Source: an uncultured Clostridia bacterium (GTDB taxonomy: Bacteria > Bacillota > Clostridia > Lachnospirales > Lachnospiraceae). Taken from it: a DNA stretch of 44,681 nucleotides. The notes beneath the pieces were generated by a model. That model was not told the origin of the DNA. It saw only the letters and a list, made by a program, of their open reading frames with translations, and made no database searches. Position numbers and translations under genes: made by a program. Where the stretch lies: NCBI GenBank assembly GCA_947174885.1, contig CAMWKO010000023.1:1-44681 (forward strand), in the 5' to 3' direction. Below, piece after piece: positions 8,936-18,439 of the stretch. Within the stretch, counting starts at the first letter, position 1, and each line of letters opens with the position of its first letter.

Positions 8936-10069
8936 ATGTATAAGCTATTAAAGCGTGACGGATTGGCAAAACGTGGAGAGTTTCATACAGTTCATGGTGT
9001 AATACAGACTCCTGTATTTATGAATGTTGGAACAGCAGCAGCGATAAAAGGTGCTGTATCTACGGATGATTTGCAGAACATAAAAACACAGGTGCAGCTT
9101 TCAAATACTTATCATCTGCATGTACGTCCGGGTGATGATATAGTTAAAAAAATGGGTGGACTTCATAAGTTTATGGTCTGGGATAAGCCTATTCTTACGG
9201 ATTCAGGTGGATTTCAGGTGTTTTCACTGGCAGGACTTCGTAAGATTAAAGAAGAAGGCGTGTATTTTAGCTCTCATGTAGACGGTCGAAAGATATTTAT
9301 GGGACCGGAGGAAAGTATGCAGATACAGTCAAATCTTGCATCCACTATTGCCATGGCATTTGATGAATGTGCACCGGCAAAGGCTGACAGGAGATATATA
9401 GAGAATTCCGTAGCAAGAACCACAAGATGGCTTGAACGATGTAAAGCAGAGATGGTGAGACTTAACAGTCTGCCGGATACAATAAACAAGAATCAGCTGC
9501 TCTTTGGTATTAATCAGGGAGGTATTTTAAAGGATGTCCGAGTCGAGCATGCAAAGCAGATTTCAGATATGAATTTGGACGGGTATGCTATCGGAGGATT
9601 GGCAGTCGGCGAAAGTCATGAGGAGATGTACGAGATTATAGAAAATGTTGTTCCGTATTTGCCGACAGAAAAGCCTACATATCTCATGGGAGTAGGGACC
9701 CCTGCCAATATATTGGAGGCAGTAGACAGAGGAGTGGATTTCTTTGATTGTGTATATCCAAGCAGAAACGGAAGGCATGGTCATGTATATACCAATTACG
9801 GAAAGATAAATCTATTTAATGCAAAGTATGAAACAGATTCAGAACCTATTGAAAATGGATGTGGATGTCCCACATGCAGGTCATACAGTAGGGCATACAT
9901 CAGACATTTGTTAAAAGCAAAGGAAATGCTTGGAATGAGGCTGTGTGTGTTGCATAATTTATATTTCTATAATACAATGATGGAAGAAATCAGACTTGCC
10001 ATAGAAGAAGGCAGATATAAAGAATATAAAAAAGAAAAATTATCTAAAATGAATGTAAAACAGAACTAG
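8936..10069 (+). CDS. tgt: Queuine tRNA-ribosyltransferase (TGT)
   Basis: Exchanges guanine 34 of GUN-anticodon tRNAs for preQ1, the key step of queuosine synthesis. 377 residues. Motifs: TDSGGFQVFSL (about 88-98), the nucleophile region VDFFDCVYPSRNGRHGHVYT (about 266) and the zinc site GCGCPTCRSYSRAYIRHL with the later HN (Cys cluster about 308 onward). GAGGT stands 7 nt before the ATG. The stop is 11 bases before yajC, indicating co-transcription as in many bacteria. Confidence 0.97.
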   Translation: MYKLLKRDGLAKRGEFHTVHGVIQTPVFMNVGTAAAIKGAVSTDDLQNIKTQVQLSNTYHLHVRPGDDIVKKMGGLHKFMVWDKPILTDSGGFQVFSLAGLRKIKEEGVYFSSHVDGRKIFMGPEESMQIQSNLASTIAMAFDECAPAKADRRYIENSVARTTRWLERCKAEMVRLNSLPDTINKNQLLFGINQGGILKDVRVEHAKQISDMNLDGYAIGGLAVGESHEEMYEIIENVVPYLPTEKPTYLMGVGTPANILEAVDRGVDFFDCVYPSRNGRHGHVYTNYGKINLFNAKYETDSEPIENGCGCPTCRSYSRAYIRHLLKAKEMLGMRLCVLHNLYFYNTMMEEIRLAIEEGRYKEYKKEKLSKMNVKQN

Positions 10070-10080
10070 GAGGACATTTT

Positions 10081-10407
10081 ATGAACGCATTATCAATTTT
10101 AGCAGAAGGAACAGAAGCAAATTCACCATCAAGCTGGATTATTTTAATAGTCTATGTTATCGGCTTTGCTGCTATTATTTATTTTCTGATGATAAGACCA
10201 CAGAAAAAGCAGCAGGCACAGCATAAGGCAGTTGTGGATTCAATGGAGGTCGGAGATTCAGTGCTTACTACGTCAGGCTTTTATGGTGTATTAATAGATG
10301 TAAGTGATGATATGGTTATTGTTGAATTTGGAAATAACAAGAATTGTAGAATTCCAATGCAGAAGGATGCTATTGTAGAAGTTGAAAAAGCTAATGCAGA
10401 TGAGTAA
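10081..10407 (+). CDS. yajC: Preprotein translocase subunit YajC
   Basis: Small single-pass membrane protein (108 residues) that associates with the Sec translocon and SecDF. One hydrophobic helix about residues 19-38 ends in IRPQKKQQAQ, the family hallmark, followed by a soluble domain (VGDSVLTTSGFYGVLIDVSDD). Strong AGGAGG site 6 nt before the ATG. It directly follows tgt, the common pairing; secD and secF are not downstream here, where branched-chain amino-acid genes follow instead. Confidence 0.93.
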   Translation: MNALSILAEGTEANSPSSWIILIVYVIGFAAIIYFLMIRPQKKQQAQHKAVVDSMEVGDSVLTTSGFYGVLIDVSDDMVIVEFGNNKNCRIPMQKDAIVEVEKANADE

Positions 10408-10453
10408 ATTATCACAGAGTTTCTAAGAAATTCGTAGAGATAGGAGAATTGTT

Positions 10454-11536
10454 ATGAAGTTTAATATTGCTACTATATCAGGTGATGGTATAGGTCCGGA
10501 AATAGTGACAGAGGCTAAAAAGGTTTTAGATGCGGTTGCTGAAAAATTCGGACATGAATTTAATTATACAGAAGTTTTAATGGGTGGAGTTTCTATTGAT
10601 GCTCACGGAGTACCTCTTACAGATGAGGCACTTGCAATGGCAAAATCCTCAGATGCAGTACTGCTTGGTGCAGTAGGCGGTAAAGTAGGAGTGGACAAAT
10701 GGTATGAGTTACCTCCGAATCTCAGACCGGAAGCGGGACTTCTTGCGATTAGAAAGGGTTTGGGATTATTTGCAAATTTAAGACCGGCATTTTTATATGA
10801 TGAACTTAAAGCAGCCTGCCCATTAAAAGAAGAAGTGGCAAGCGAAGGCTTTGATATGATAGTTGTAAGAGAACTTACAGGAGGTCTTTACTTTGGTGAC
10901 AGATATACAAAGGAGATTGACGGCGTAATGACAGCCGTCGATACCTTAAAATATGATGAAAATGAAATTAGAAGAATTGCTGTCAAAGCCTTTGAAATAG
11001 CAATGAAGAGAAATAAAAAGGTAACAAGTGTAGACAAGGCTAATGTACTTGATACAAGCAGACTCTGGAATAAAGTAGTGGCAGAAGTGGCTAAGGATTA
11101 TCCTGAGGTTACAGTAGAGAATATGCTGGTCGATAACTGTGCAATGCAGTTAGTCAAAAATCCAAAGCAGTTTGATGTTATTCTTACAGAGAATATGTTT
11201 GGAGATATTTTATCAGATGAAGCAAGTATGATTACAGGCTCAATAGGTATGCTTTCATCAGCTTCACTTGGTGCTACAAAGCTTGGATTATATGAGCCTA
11301 GCCATGGTGCAGCACCTGATATAGCAGGCTTGGATATTGCAAATCCTATAGCAACTATTCAATCGGCTGCCATGATGCTTAGATATTCCTTTGATTTAGA
11401 TAAAGAAGCTGATGCTGTAGAAGCTGCCATTAAGCAGGTTTTAAAAGACAATTACAGAACAGTGGATATTATGTCAGAAGGAGCAAAACAGGTAAAGTGT
11501 AGTGAAATGGGTACACTTATATGTGAAAGAATTTAG
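10454..11536 (+). CDS. leuB: 3-isopropylmalate dehydrogenase
   Basis: Oxidises and decarboxylates 3-isopropylmalate to 2-oxoisocaproate in leucine synthesis, using NAD and a divalent metal. 360 residues, normal for the family. Visible: GDGIGPEI (10-17), the PPNLRPEAGLLAIRKGLGLFANLRP substrate-loop region, RELTGGLYFG, the catalytic VDKANVLDTSRLW segment and the metal-binding Asp stretch near ENMFGDILSDEAS, then EPSHGAAPDIAG for NAD. GATAGGAG precedes the ATG. It is followed after 27 bases by ilvD. The partner genes leuA, leuC and leuD are not in the window. Confidence 0.96.
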   Translation: MKFNIATISGDGIGPEIVTEAKKVLDAVAEKFGHEFNYTEVLMGGVSIDAHGVPLTDEALAMAKSSDAVLLGAVGGKVGVDKWYELPPNLRPEAGLLAIRKGLGLFANLRPAFLYDELKAACPLKEEVASEGFDMIVVRELTGGLYFGDRYTKEIDGVMTAVDTLKYDENEIRRIAVKAFEIAMKRNKKVTSVDKANVLDTSRLWNKVVAEVAKDYPEVTVENMLVDNCAMQLVKNPKQFDVILTENMFGDILSDEASMITGSIGMLSSASLGATKLGLYEPSHGAAPDIAGLDIANPIATIQSAAMMLRYSFDLDKEADAVEAAIKQVLKDNYRTVDIMSEGAKQVKCSEMGTLICERI

Positions 11537-11563
11537 TCTTCATAAAGAAAGGAAGTAATGAAA

Positions 11564-13231
11564 ATGAAAAGTGATGCAGTAACAAAGGGAATGCAGCAGG
11601 CACCTCACCGCTCGTTATTTAATGCCTTAGGCTTAACAAAGGAAGAATTAGACAGACCGTTAGTAGGTATTGTCAGTTCCTATAACGAAATTGTTCCTGG
11701 TCATATGAATATTGATAAAATTGCCGATGCAGTTAAGCTGGGAGTAGCAATGGCAGGCGGTACACCTATTATGTTCCCTGCAATCGCAGTATGTGACGGT
11801 ATTGCCATGGGACATACAGGTATGAAGTATTCTCTTGTAACAAGAGATTTAATAGCCGATTCAACAGAATGTATGGCTATGGCACATCAGTTTGATGCAT
11901 TGGTTATGATACCGAACTGTGATAAAAATGTTCCGGGACTGCTTATGGCAGCAGCAAGACTTAATATTCCTACGGTATTTGTAAGTGGCGGTCCGATGCT
12001 TGCCGGTAAGGTTAAGGGTTGTAAGACTTCATTGTCAAGTATGTTTGAAGCAGTGGGCTCTTATGCAGCAGGTACTATGACACTTGAAGATGTGGAAGAG
12101 TTTGAAAATAAAGCGTGTCCTACATGTGGCTCATGTTCAGGTATGTATACGGCAAACAGTATGAACTGCCTTACAGAAGCGTTAGGTATGGGGTTACAGG
12201 GAAACGGTACTATTCCGGCAGTATATTCCGAAAGAATAAAGCTTGCAAAACATGCAGGTATGAAGGTAATGGAATTACTTGAAAAGAATATAAGACCAAG
12301 AGATATTATGACAAAGGAAGCTTTTGAAAATGCTCTTACAGTAGATATGGCACTGGGATGCAGTACAAACAGTATGTTACATTTACCTGCTATTGCACAT
12401 GAAGCAGGTATTGACTTGGATATAGATATGGCAAATGAAATAAGTGCAAAGACACCAAACCTATGTCATCTTGCACCGGCCGGTCATACGTATATTGAAG
12501 AATTGAATGAAGCCGGTGGTGTATATGCAGTTATGAACGAGCTTAATAAGAAAGGCTTGTTGCATACGGATTTAATTACGGCTACAGGAAAGACAGTCGG
12601 CGAAAATATTGCAAATGTTGAAAATAAAAATCCGGAGGTTATAAGACCGATAGACAATCCATATAGTGAAGTAGGCGGTATAGCAGTACTCCGTGGTAAT
12701 ATTGCACCGGATACCTGCGTAGTTAAGCGTTCGGCAGTAGTTCCTGAAATGCTTAAGCATGAAGGTCCTGCAAGGGTATTTGACTGTGAGGAGGATGCAA
12801 TAGAAGCTATAAAATCAGGAAAGATTGTATCCGGTGATGTTGTAGTTATCAGGTATGAAGGACCAAAGGGTGGTCCGGGTATGAGAGAAATGCTTAATCC
12901 AACCTCTGCTATTGCAGGTATGGGACTTGGCTCATCTGTTGCACTTATTACAGACGGACGTTTCTCGGGTGCTTCAAGAGGTGCATCAATAGGTCATGTT
13001 TCTCCGGAAGCTGCAGTGGGTGGTCCTATTGCTCTTATTGAAGAAGGCGATATTATAAAGATTGACATTAATAATAACTCAATCAATGTAGACCTTACGG
13101 ATGAAGAATTAGCAGCGAGAAAGGCTAAGTGGCAGCCAAAAGAACCAAATGTTAAAACAGGCTATTTAAACAGATATGCACAGCTTGTTACATCAGCAAA
13201 TAAAGGTGCTGTCTTAAAAAGCTCGCTATAA
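11564..13231 (+). CDS. ilvD: Dihydroxy-acid dehydratase
   Basis: Iron-sulfur enzyme that dehydrates 2,3-dihydroxy acids to 2-oxo acids in valine, isoleucine and leucine synthesis. 555 residues. Cluster and metal motifs: NCDKNVPG (about 119-126) and [19 protein letters not shown] (about 184-202); the C-terminal [20 protein letters not shown] is also typical. I prefer the ATG at 11564, 8 nt after AGGAAG, over the ATG at 11558, which sits only 2 nt from it. Lies between leuB and ilvB on the same strand. Confidence 0.96.
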   Translation: MKSDAVTKGMQQAPHRSLFNALGLTKEELDRPLVGIVSSYNEIVPGHMNIDKIADAVKLGVAMAGGTPIMFPAIAVCDGIAMGHTGMKYSLVTRDLIADSTECMAMAHQFDALVMIPNCDKNVPGLLMAAARLNIPTVFVSGGPMLAGKVKGCKTSLSSMFEAVGSYAAGTMTLEDVEEFENKACPTCGSCSGMYTANSMNCLTEALGMGLQGNGTIPAVYSERIKLAKHAGMKVMELLEKNIRPRDIMTKEAFENALTVDMALGCSTNSMLHLPAIAHEAGIDLDIDMANEISAKTPNLCHLAPAGHTYIEELNEAGGVYAVMNELNKKGLLHTDLITATGKTVGENIANVENKNPEVIRPIDNPYSEVGGIAVLRGNIAPDTCVVKRSAVVPEMLKHEGPARVFDCEEDAIEAIKSGKIVSGDVVVIRYEGPKGGPGMREMLNPTSAIAGMGLGSSVALITDGRFSGASRGASIGHVSPEAAVGGPIALIEEGDIIKIDINNNSINVDLTDEELAARKAKWQPKEPNVKTGYLNRYAQLVTSANKGAVLKSSL

Positions 13232-13242
13232 TATTGATTATA

Positions 13243-13271
13243 TTAGTGCCAAAGGTTCCTTTTGGCACTAA
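13243..13271 (+). terminator. Hairpin between ilvD and ilvB
   Basis: TTAGTGCCAAA (13243-13253) pairs with 13261-13271, and AAAGG/CCTTT can extend the stem. No T-run follows, so it could be a weak terminator, an mRNA-stabilising structure or a site that sets the ratio of ilvD to ilvB message. No T-box motif is visible in the 109-bp gap. Confidence 0.45.
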
Positions 13272-13340
13272 AAACATATAGATTTATTTTTACTTTTGTT
13301 ATAGAATATTTTTGGACAACATAAAGAGAGGAAAAAGAAA

Positions 13341-15011
13341 ATGCAATTAACAGGTTCAGAAATCATTATTGAATGTTTAAAAGAACAGGGCGTTGATACA
13401 GTATTCGGATATCCGGGAGGCTGTATCCTTAATGTATATGATGCTTTGTATAAACATCAGGATGAGATTAAACATATATTGACATCTCATGAGCAGGGGG
13501 CATCTCATGCAGCAGACGGATATGCCAGAGCTACTGGTAAGGTTGGTGTTTGTATGGCTACTTCCGGTCCGGGAGCTACAAATCTTGTAACCGGTATTGC
13601 TACAGCTTATATGGATTCAATTCCTATGGTTGCTATTACTGCAAATGTAGCCAATCCATTGCTTGGCAGGGATTCATTTCAGGAGATTGATATTACCGGC
13701 GTGACAATGCCTATTACAAAGCATAATTTTATTGTAAAAAAAGCAAGTGATGTAGCAGATACCTTAAGAGAAGCTTTTTATATAGCAGCTTCCGGCAGAC
13801 CGGGACCTGTACTTGTGGATTTTACAAAGGATGCTACGGCAGATTTGGCAGATTATAAAAAGCAATCGCCAAAGCCTGTTACAAAAGCAAAAACAGATGT
13901 AAATGAAGAAGATATTGAAAAGGTAGTTAAACTTATAAATAAGTCAAAAAGGCCATATATTTTTATTGGTGGTGGTATCATTGCTTCGGATGCAGAAAAT
14001 GAATTAAAAGAATTTGCAGACTTGGTAGATGCACCTGTTTGTGACTCACTTATGGGTAAGGGGGCATTTGATGCAACAAGTCCTCGTTACACAGGTATGA
14101 TTGGTATGCATGGTACAAAGACATCAAATTATGGTGTTACACAGTGTGACCTTCTTATTGCAATAGGTGTCAGATTTAGTGACAGAGTTATAGGAAATGT
14201 AAAAAAATTTGCTAAAAATGCCAAAATCGTACATATCGATATCGATGCGGCAGAGATTAATAAAAATGTCAGAACTGATGCGTCCATAGTAGGTGATGCA
14301 AAGGAAATACTTGCAATACTTAATTCAAAGGTATCAAAGTCCGAAAAGCCTGAATGGAATGCAACTATTGCAGAATTTAAAGAAAAATACCCGCTTTCAT
14401 ACAGCCAGAATGGTCTTACAGGTCCGTTCATTATGGAAACCTTGTATAAAGTAACAAATGGTGATGCGATAATCACAACTGAGGTAGGTCAGCATCAGAT
14501 GTGGGCGGCACAGTTTTATAAGTACACTAAGCCAAGAACCTTCATATCGTCGGGTGGTCTTGGTACTATGGGATACGGATTAGGAGCTTCTATTGGGGCA
14601 AAGCTTGGTGCACCAGAAAAACTCGTTTTCAATATTGCAGGTGACGGCTGTTTTAGAATGAATATGAATGAAATTGCTACAGCAACAAGATATAATATCC
14701 CAATTATACAGATAGTAGTAAATAACCATGTTTTAGGTATGGTTAGACAGTGGCAGACATTGTTCTATGAAAAGAGATATTCTAATACAATATTAAATGA
14801 TGCGGTTGATTTCGTTAAGTTATCTGAGGCTATGGGAGCTGTAGCTTTCAGAGTTACAAAGAAAGAAGAACTTGAAGAAACCATAAAGAAAGCTATAGAG
14901 CTTAACAGACCGGTAGTAATTGATTGTATTATTGATGAAGATGATAAGGTATTCCCAATGGTTGCTCCGGGTGCAGCAATTTCAGAGGCATTTAGCGAGG
15001 AAGACTTATAA
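13341..15011 (+). CDS. ilvB: Acetolactate synthase, large (catalytic) subunit
   Basis: TPP-dependent first common step of branched-chain synthesis, condensing pyruvate with pyruvate or 2-oxobutyrate. 556 residues. Features: TGSEIIIECLKEQGVDTVFGYPGG at the start, the catalytic Glu in SHEQGASHAADGYARA (about 50), the FAD-domain region in the middle, and the TPP/Mg motif GDGCFRMNMNEIATATRYN (about 433-452). An AGAGAGG-type site precedes the ATG. No ilvN regulatory subunit follows; serC starts 49 bases later. A catabolic AlsS role is possible, but the ilvD/leuB neighbours favour the biosynthetic one. Confidence 0.94.
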   Translation: MQLTGSEIIIECLKEQGVDTVFGYPGGCILNVYDALYKHQDEIKHILTSHEQGASHAADGYARATGKVGVCMATSGPGATNLVTGIATAYMDSIPMVAITANVANPLLGRDSFQEIDITGVTMPITKHNFIVKKASDVADTLREAFYIAASGRPGPVLVDFTKDATADLADYKKQSPKPVTKAKTDVNEEDIEKVVKLINKSKRPYIFIGGGIIASDAENELKEFADLVDAPVCDSLMGKGAFDATSPRYTGMIGMHGTKTSNYGVTQCDLLIAIGVRFSDRVIGNVKKFAKNAKIVHIDIDAAEINKNVRTDASIVGDAKEILAILNSKVSKSEKPEWNATIAEFKEKYPLSYSQNGLTGPFIMETLYKVTNGDAIITTEVGQHQMWAAQFYKYTKPRTFISSGGLGTMGYGLGASIGAKLGAPEKLVFNIAGDGCFRMNMNEIATATRYNIPIIQIVVNNHVLGMVRQWQTLFYEKRYSNTILNDAVDFVKLSEAMGAVAFRVTKKEELEETIKKAIELNRPVVIDCIIDEDDKVFPMVAPGAAISEAFSEEDL

Positions 15012-15060
15012 AAATTAAAATAAACTATGTTAAAGATTATTATTTCTAGGAGGATTTAAA

Positions 15061-16143
15061 ATGAGCAGAGTTTACAATTTTTCAGCAGGTCCTGCAGTAT
15101 TACCTGAAGAAGTATTAAAAGAAGCTGCAGCAGAAATGCTTGATTACCAAGGTACAGGAATGTCAGTTATGGAAATGAGCCATCGTTCAAAGGCTTATGA
15201 CGAAATCATTAAGACAGCGGAAGCAGATTTAAGAGAATTAATGAATATTCCTGATAATTACAAGGTTTTATTCTTACAGGGCGGTGCTTCACAGCAGTTT
15301 GCCATGATTCCAATGAACCTTATGAAAAATAAGAAAGCAGCTTATATTGTTACAGGCCAGTGGGCAAAGAAAGCATATCAGGAAGCTAAAATTTATGGTG
15401 ATGCAGTAGAGGTAGCTTCATCAGCAGATAAGACATTCTCTTACATACCTGATTGTTCAGATCTGGATATTCCGGAAGATGCTGATTATGTATATATCTG
15501 TGAGAATAATACAATTTATGGAACAAAGTTTAAAGAGCTTCCAAATACAAAGGGTAAGACATTGGTAGCTGATGTATCTTCATGCTTCTTATCAGAGCCT
15601 GTTGATGTTTCAAAGTATGGTGTAATCTATGGTGGTGTACAGAAGAATATCGGACCTGCAGGTGTAGTTATTGTAATTATCAGAGAAGATTTAATTACAG
15701 AGGATACACTTCCGGGAACACCAACTATGTTAAAATACAAGATTCACGCAGATGCGGAGTCTTTATATAATACACCTCCATGCTATGGTATTTATATCTG
15801 TGGTAAGGTATTCAAATGGTTAAAGAAGATGGGTGGTCTTTCAGCTATGAAGGAATATAACGAAAAGAAGGCTAAGATTCTTTATGATTTCCTTGACCAG
15901 AGTACTTTATTCAAGGGAACAGTTGAAAAGAAGGACCGTTCTTTAATGAATGTACCATTTGTAACAGGTAACGAAGAACTTGATGCTAAATTTGTTAAGG
16001 AAGCAAAGGCAGCAGGCTTTGAAAATCTTAAAGGACACAGAACTGTTGGCGGTATGAGAGCGTCTATTTACAATGCAATGCCAATAGAAGGTGTAGAAAA
16101 ATTAGTTGAATTTATGAAGAAATTTGAGGAGGAAAATAAATAA
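15061..16143 (+). CDS. serC: Phosphoserine aminotransferase
   Basis: PLP enzyme making O-phosphoserine from 3-phosphohydroxypyruvate and glutamate. 360 residues. Start VYNFSAGPAVLPEEVLKEA is diagnostic; the PLP-lysine lies in YGGVQKNIGPAGV (Lys about 194); the C-terminal GHRTVGGMRASIYNAMP is conserved. TAGGAGG precedes the ATG with a 7-nt gap. Its stop overlaps the serA start by one base (TAATG), so the two are translationally coupled. No serB is visible in the window. Confidence 0.97.
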   Translation: MSRVYNFSAGPAVLPEEVLKEAAAEMLDYQGTGMSVMEMSHRSKAYDEIIKTAEADLRELMNIPDNYKVLFLQGGASQQFAMIPMNLMKNKKAAYIVTGQWAKKAYQEAKIYGDAVEVASSADKTFSYIPDCSDLDIPEDADYVYICENNTIYGTKFKELPNTKGKTLVADVSSCFLSEPVDVSKYGVIYGGVQKNIGPAGVVIVIIREDLITEDTLPGTPTMLKYKIHADAESLYNTPPCYGIYICGKVFKWLKKMGGLSAMKEYNEKKAKILYDFLDQSTLFKGTVEKKDRSLMNVPFVTGNEELDAKFVKEAKAAGFENLKGHRTVGGMRASIYNAMPIEGVEKLVEFMKKFEEENK

Positions 16144-17306
16144 TGATTAAAGTTAATTGTTTAAATCCTATCGCAGAAGTAGGTATTAATTTATTACCTG
16201 AAAATTTTAGTGTAACAGATGATTTTACACAGGCAGATGCAGTACTTGTAAGAAGTGCTGCCATGCATGAGCTTGATTTACCGGAGAGTCTGCTTGCAGT
16301 AGCAAGAGCCGGTGCAGGAGTAAATAATATTCCTCTTGACAAGTGTGCCCAAAAGGGTATTGTAGTATTCAATACTCCGGGTGCAAATGCAAATGGTGTT
16401 AAGGAGCTTGTTGTAGCTGCTATGTTACTTGCTTCAAGAGATTTGAAGGGCGGTATGCAGTGGGTAGCTGACAACAAAGATGACGATGCTATCAATAAGA
16501 CAATGGAAAAGGCTAAGTCTAAATTTGCAGGTACGGAAATTAAAGGAAAGAAGCTTGGTGTTATCGGTCTTGGTGCCATTGGCGTATTAGTTGCCAATGC
16601 AGGTATAGCAATGGGAATGGAAGTAGTCGGATGTGACCCATATCTTTCAGTTGGTAATGCTCTTAACCTTTCAAGAGAAGTAAAGCTTGTAAAATCAAAC
16701 TCAGATATTTATGCTGATTGTGATTTTATTTCGGTTCATGTTCCTCTTCTTGATGATACAAGAGAAATGTTCAACAAGGATTCTTTCGCTATGATGAAAG
16801 ACGGTGTTGTAATTCTTAACTTTGCAAGAGATTTACTTGTAAATGAAGATGATATGAAGGAGGCTATTGCTTCAGGTAAGGTTTCTAAATATGTAACTGA
16901 CTTCCCTACAAAAAAGGTTGCAAATATGGAAAATGTAATAGCATTTCCACATTTAGGAGCTTCAACAGCAGAGTCTGAAGATAACTGTGCCATTATGGCA
17001 GTAAATGAAATCGTTGATTATATTGAAAACGGAAATATTAAAAATTCCGTAAATTATCCTGCCTGTGATATGGGTGTATGCTCAAAGGCAGGAAGAATTA
17101 CAATAAACCACAAGAATATTCCAAATATGTTAAGTCAGCTTACAGGAGTACTTGCATCTGAAAACATCAATATTTCAGATATGTCAAGCAAGTCAAAGGG
17201 CGACTACGCATATACAATGTTAGATCTCGATGCAGTAGCTACCGAGGCAGCAAGCGAAAAGATTAAATCACTTGATGGTGTAATTAAGGTTAGAATAATT
17301 AAATAA
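16143..17306 (+). CDS. serA: D-3-phosphoglycerate dehydrogenase
   Basis: NAD-dependent first step of serine synthesis. 387 residues, the short form with one C-terminal ACT domain. The N-terminal substrate domain holds RAGAGVNNIPLDKC; the Rossmann motif GLGAIGVLVAN is at about 141; the catalytic region includes NFARDLLVNEDD and FPHLGASTAESEDNCA; the ACT-like end is NMLSQLTGVLASENINISDM (about 325-387). The usual RG before the catalytic Arg appears as FARD, as in related clostridial enzymes. Coupled to serC by a one-base overlap. Feedback by serine through ACT is plausible. Confidence 0.96.
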   Translation: MIKVNCLNPIAEVGINLLPENFSVTDDFTQADAVLVRSAAMHELDLPESLLAVARAGAGVNNIPLDKCAQKGIVVFNTPGANANGVKELVVAAMLLASRDLKGGMQWVADNKDDDAINKTMEKAKSKFAGTEIKGKKLGVIGLGAIGVLVANAGIAMGMEVVGCDPYLSVGNALNLSREVKLVKSNSDIYADCDFISVHVPLLDDTREMFNKDSFAMMKDGVVILNFARDLLVNEDDMKEAIASGKVSKYVTDFPTKKVANMENVIAFPHLGASTAESEDNCAIMAVNEIVDYIENGNIKNSVNYPACDMGVCSKAGRITINHKNIPNMLSQLTGVLASENINISDMSSKSKGDYAYTMLDLDAVATEAASEKIKSLDGVIKVRIIK

Positions 17307-17331
17307 ATATAATGCTTTTAAAAATAATATG

Positions 17332-17361
17332 TTGACAGTTAGTGTATTGATGATATATAAT
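17332..17361 (+). promoter_or_regulatory. Near-consensus promoter downstream of serA
   Basis: TTGACA (17332-17337) and TATAAT (17356-17361) with an 18-nt spacer, both exact consensus hexamers. Predicted start near 17368, only 26 nt after the serA stop plus the promoter itself. It drives a short stretch ending in a strong hairpin terminator at 17411-17490. Confidence 0.65.
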
Positions 17362-17367
17362 ATTAAT

Positions 17368-17490
17368 TAATATAAAAGTGAAAAATGTATTAGATATACT
17401 AATGCTAAAGAAAAAGCTATATAACATAAATATTATCGCAATCATTTTAGATAAAAAGGATTGTGTTATGTTATATAGCTTTTTTGTTTT
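17368..17490 (+). ncRNA. Candidate small RNA ending in a long hairpin terminator
   Basis: The predicted transcript runs from the consensus promoter to a T-rich end, about 120 nt. Its 3' half is one long stem: 17411-17429 pairs perfectly with 17466-17484 (19 bp), and an inner helix 37-43/59-65 (CGCAATC with GATTGTG, one G-U pair) continues it after a 7-nt bulge. The stem is followed by TTGTTTT. A 76-codon frame crosses the region (17378-17608), but it starts with GTG, has no ribosome binding site and runs through both the hairpin and the following repeat, so I regard it as non-coding. It may also serve as the serA terminator. Confidence 0.45.
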
Positions 17491-17515
17491 ACAATTTATT
17501 ATTGTGGAATTTAAT

Positions 17516-17637
17516 CCCACGATCAACGAGCCAAAGTCAAGTAAACTTTACTTTGGCGACTTCCACGAAGGTCAAATACCCAACAGCTCTGCTGCGTTGC
17601 AAGTCTGATGCTACATAGTTTGCTGTGGGGTATTTGA
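17516..17637. repeat. Structured dispersed repeat, copy A
   Basis: An element of about 122 nt that matches copy B at 31184-31304 at roughly three quarters of positions. It contains a 12-bp hairpin (17531-17542 with 17545-17556, one mismatch), then an outer stem TCAAATACCC (17572-17581) with its exact complement at 17628-17637, enclosing a small CAGC/GCTG hairpin. Its 3' end (from 17617) is part of the 829-bp duplication, so a 20-nt relic recurs at 18446. No ORF of note is present. Confidence 0.6.
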
Positions 17638-17689
17638 TTGGCATTGCAGATTGTAAAGTGTATATGAATTAAGAAAGAAGGTAATGATT

Positions 17690-18397
17690 ATGAGAAAATT
17701 AAGTTGTTTATTAATTATGATGGTACTTATTTTTACCGGCTGTGGAAGTGTAGATAATGTAAATAAGAATGTAGAAAATCCAACAAATGATACTACAGAA
17801 GAAAACTCTACAAGTGATACTACAGAAAAAAACTTTGTTCATGTGGATAAGACATATACTGCATATTTTGTAGTTGATGGTGATCGTAATGCATCTGAAT
17901 CTCTTAAAGACCTGAAGGTTACGGATAAAACTACATCAGTATATATTGATGCTGATTTTATAGACGAGAGAGATACGGCTCCTGCTGAATATGCAAAAGG
18001 AAGATTCTATGGTAATCTGATTGTAGAGGGAATGGAAACTGACCATGAAATAATAGCTGATGTTGGTGGTGGTGTTATAGAAGGTATATATCCATACCCT
18101 TTTGACGATACAGGTGAGTATTTTGTGATTGACTATAGTGATGAATTGATAAATATAACGGGCGACTCATATGAATATAGCCATGATGTAGTAAATCAGT
18201 ACAGGTATATGATGGCATTTAAAAAGGATAGTCTGGAGGAGTTTTTATTATATGTATGGTATGATGAATATGATGAAAATGGTGAAATACTTGATGGTTC
18301 TCTGTTATTAGATTATGTACTTGTATGTGCAGAAAGCAAAGAAAAGGCACAGGAGTTTTATGATGAATTGTTAGAAAATGTTCGTGGATTTTATTAA
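17690..18397 (+). CDS. Lipoprotein of unknown function, copy 1
   Basis: 235 residues. MRKLSCLLIMMVLIFTGC is a lipoprotein signal peptide with lipobox FTGC, so the mature protein should be lipid-anchored at Cys18 on the outer face of the membrane. A Thr/Ser/Glu/Asn-rich linker (about 19-55, with repeated DTTEENSTS-like units) leads to an acidic, Tyr/Asp-rich globular part without cysteines. I do not recognise a domain. The ATG at 17690 is 8 nt after GAAAGAAGG; the in-frame ATG at 17684 is too close. The first 293 nt of the reading frame (from 17684) are identical to copy 2. Confidence 0.75.
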   Translation: MRKLSCLLIMMVLIFTGCGSVDNVNKNVENPTNDTTEENSTSDTTEKNFVHVDKTYTAYFVVDGDRNASESLKDLKVTDKTTSVYIDADFIDERDTAPAEYAKGRFYGNLIVEGMETDHEIIADVGGGVIEGIYPYPFDDTGEYFVIDYSDELINITGDSYEYSHDVVNQYRYMMAFKKDSLEEFLLYVWYDEYDENGEILDGSLLLDYVLVCAESKEKAQEFYDELLENVRGFY

Positions 18398-18439
18398 ATA
18401 AAAAATATTGAAAAGTGAACTAAAGAAAGGGAAAGCTTT

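Noticed and set aside
17378-17608. 76-codon frame after serA
   Set aside because: It starts with GTG without a ribosome binding site, passes through a hairpin terminator and then through the structured repeat, and its composition is what AT-rich repeat DNA would give.
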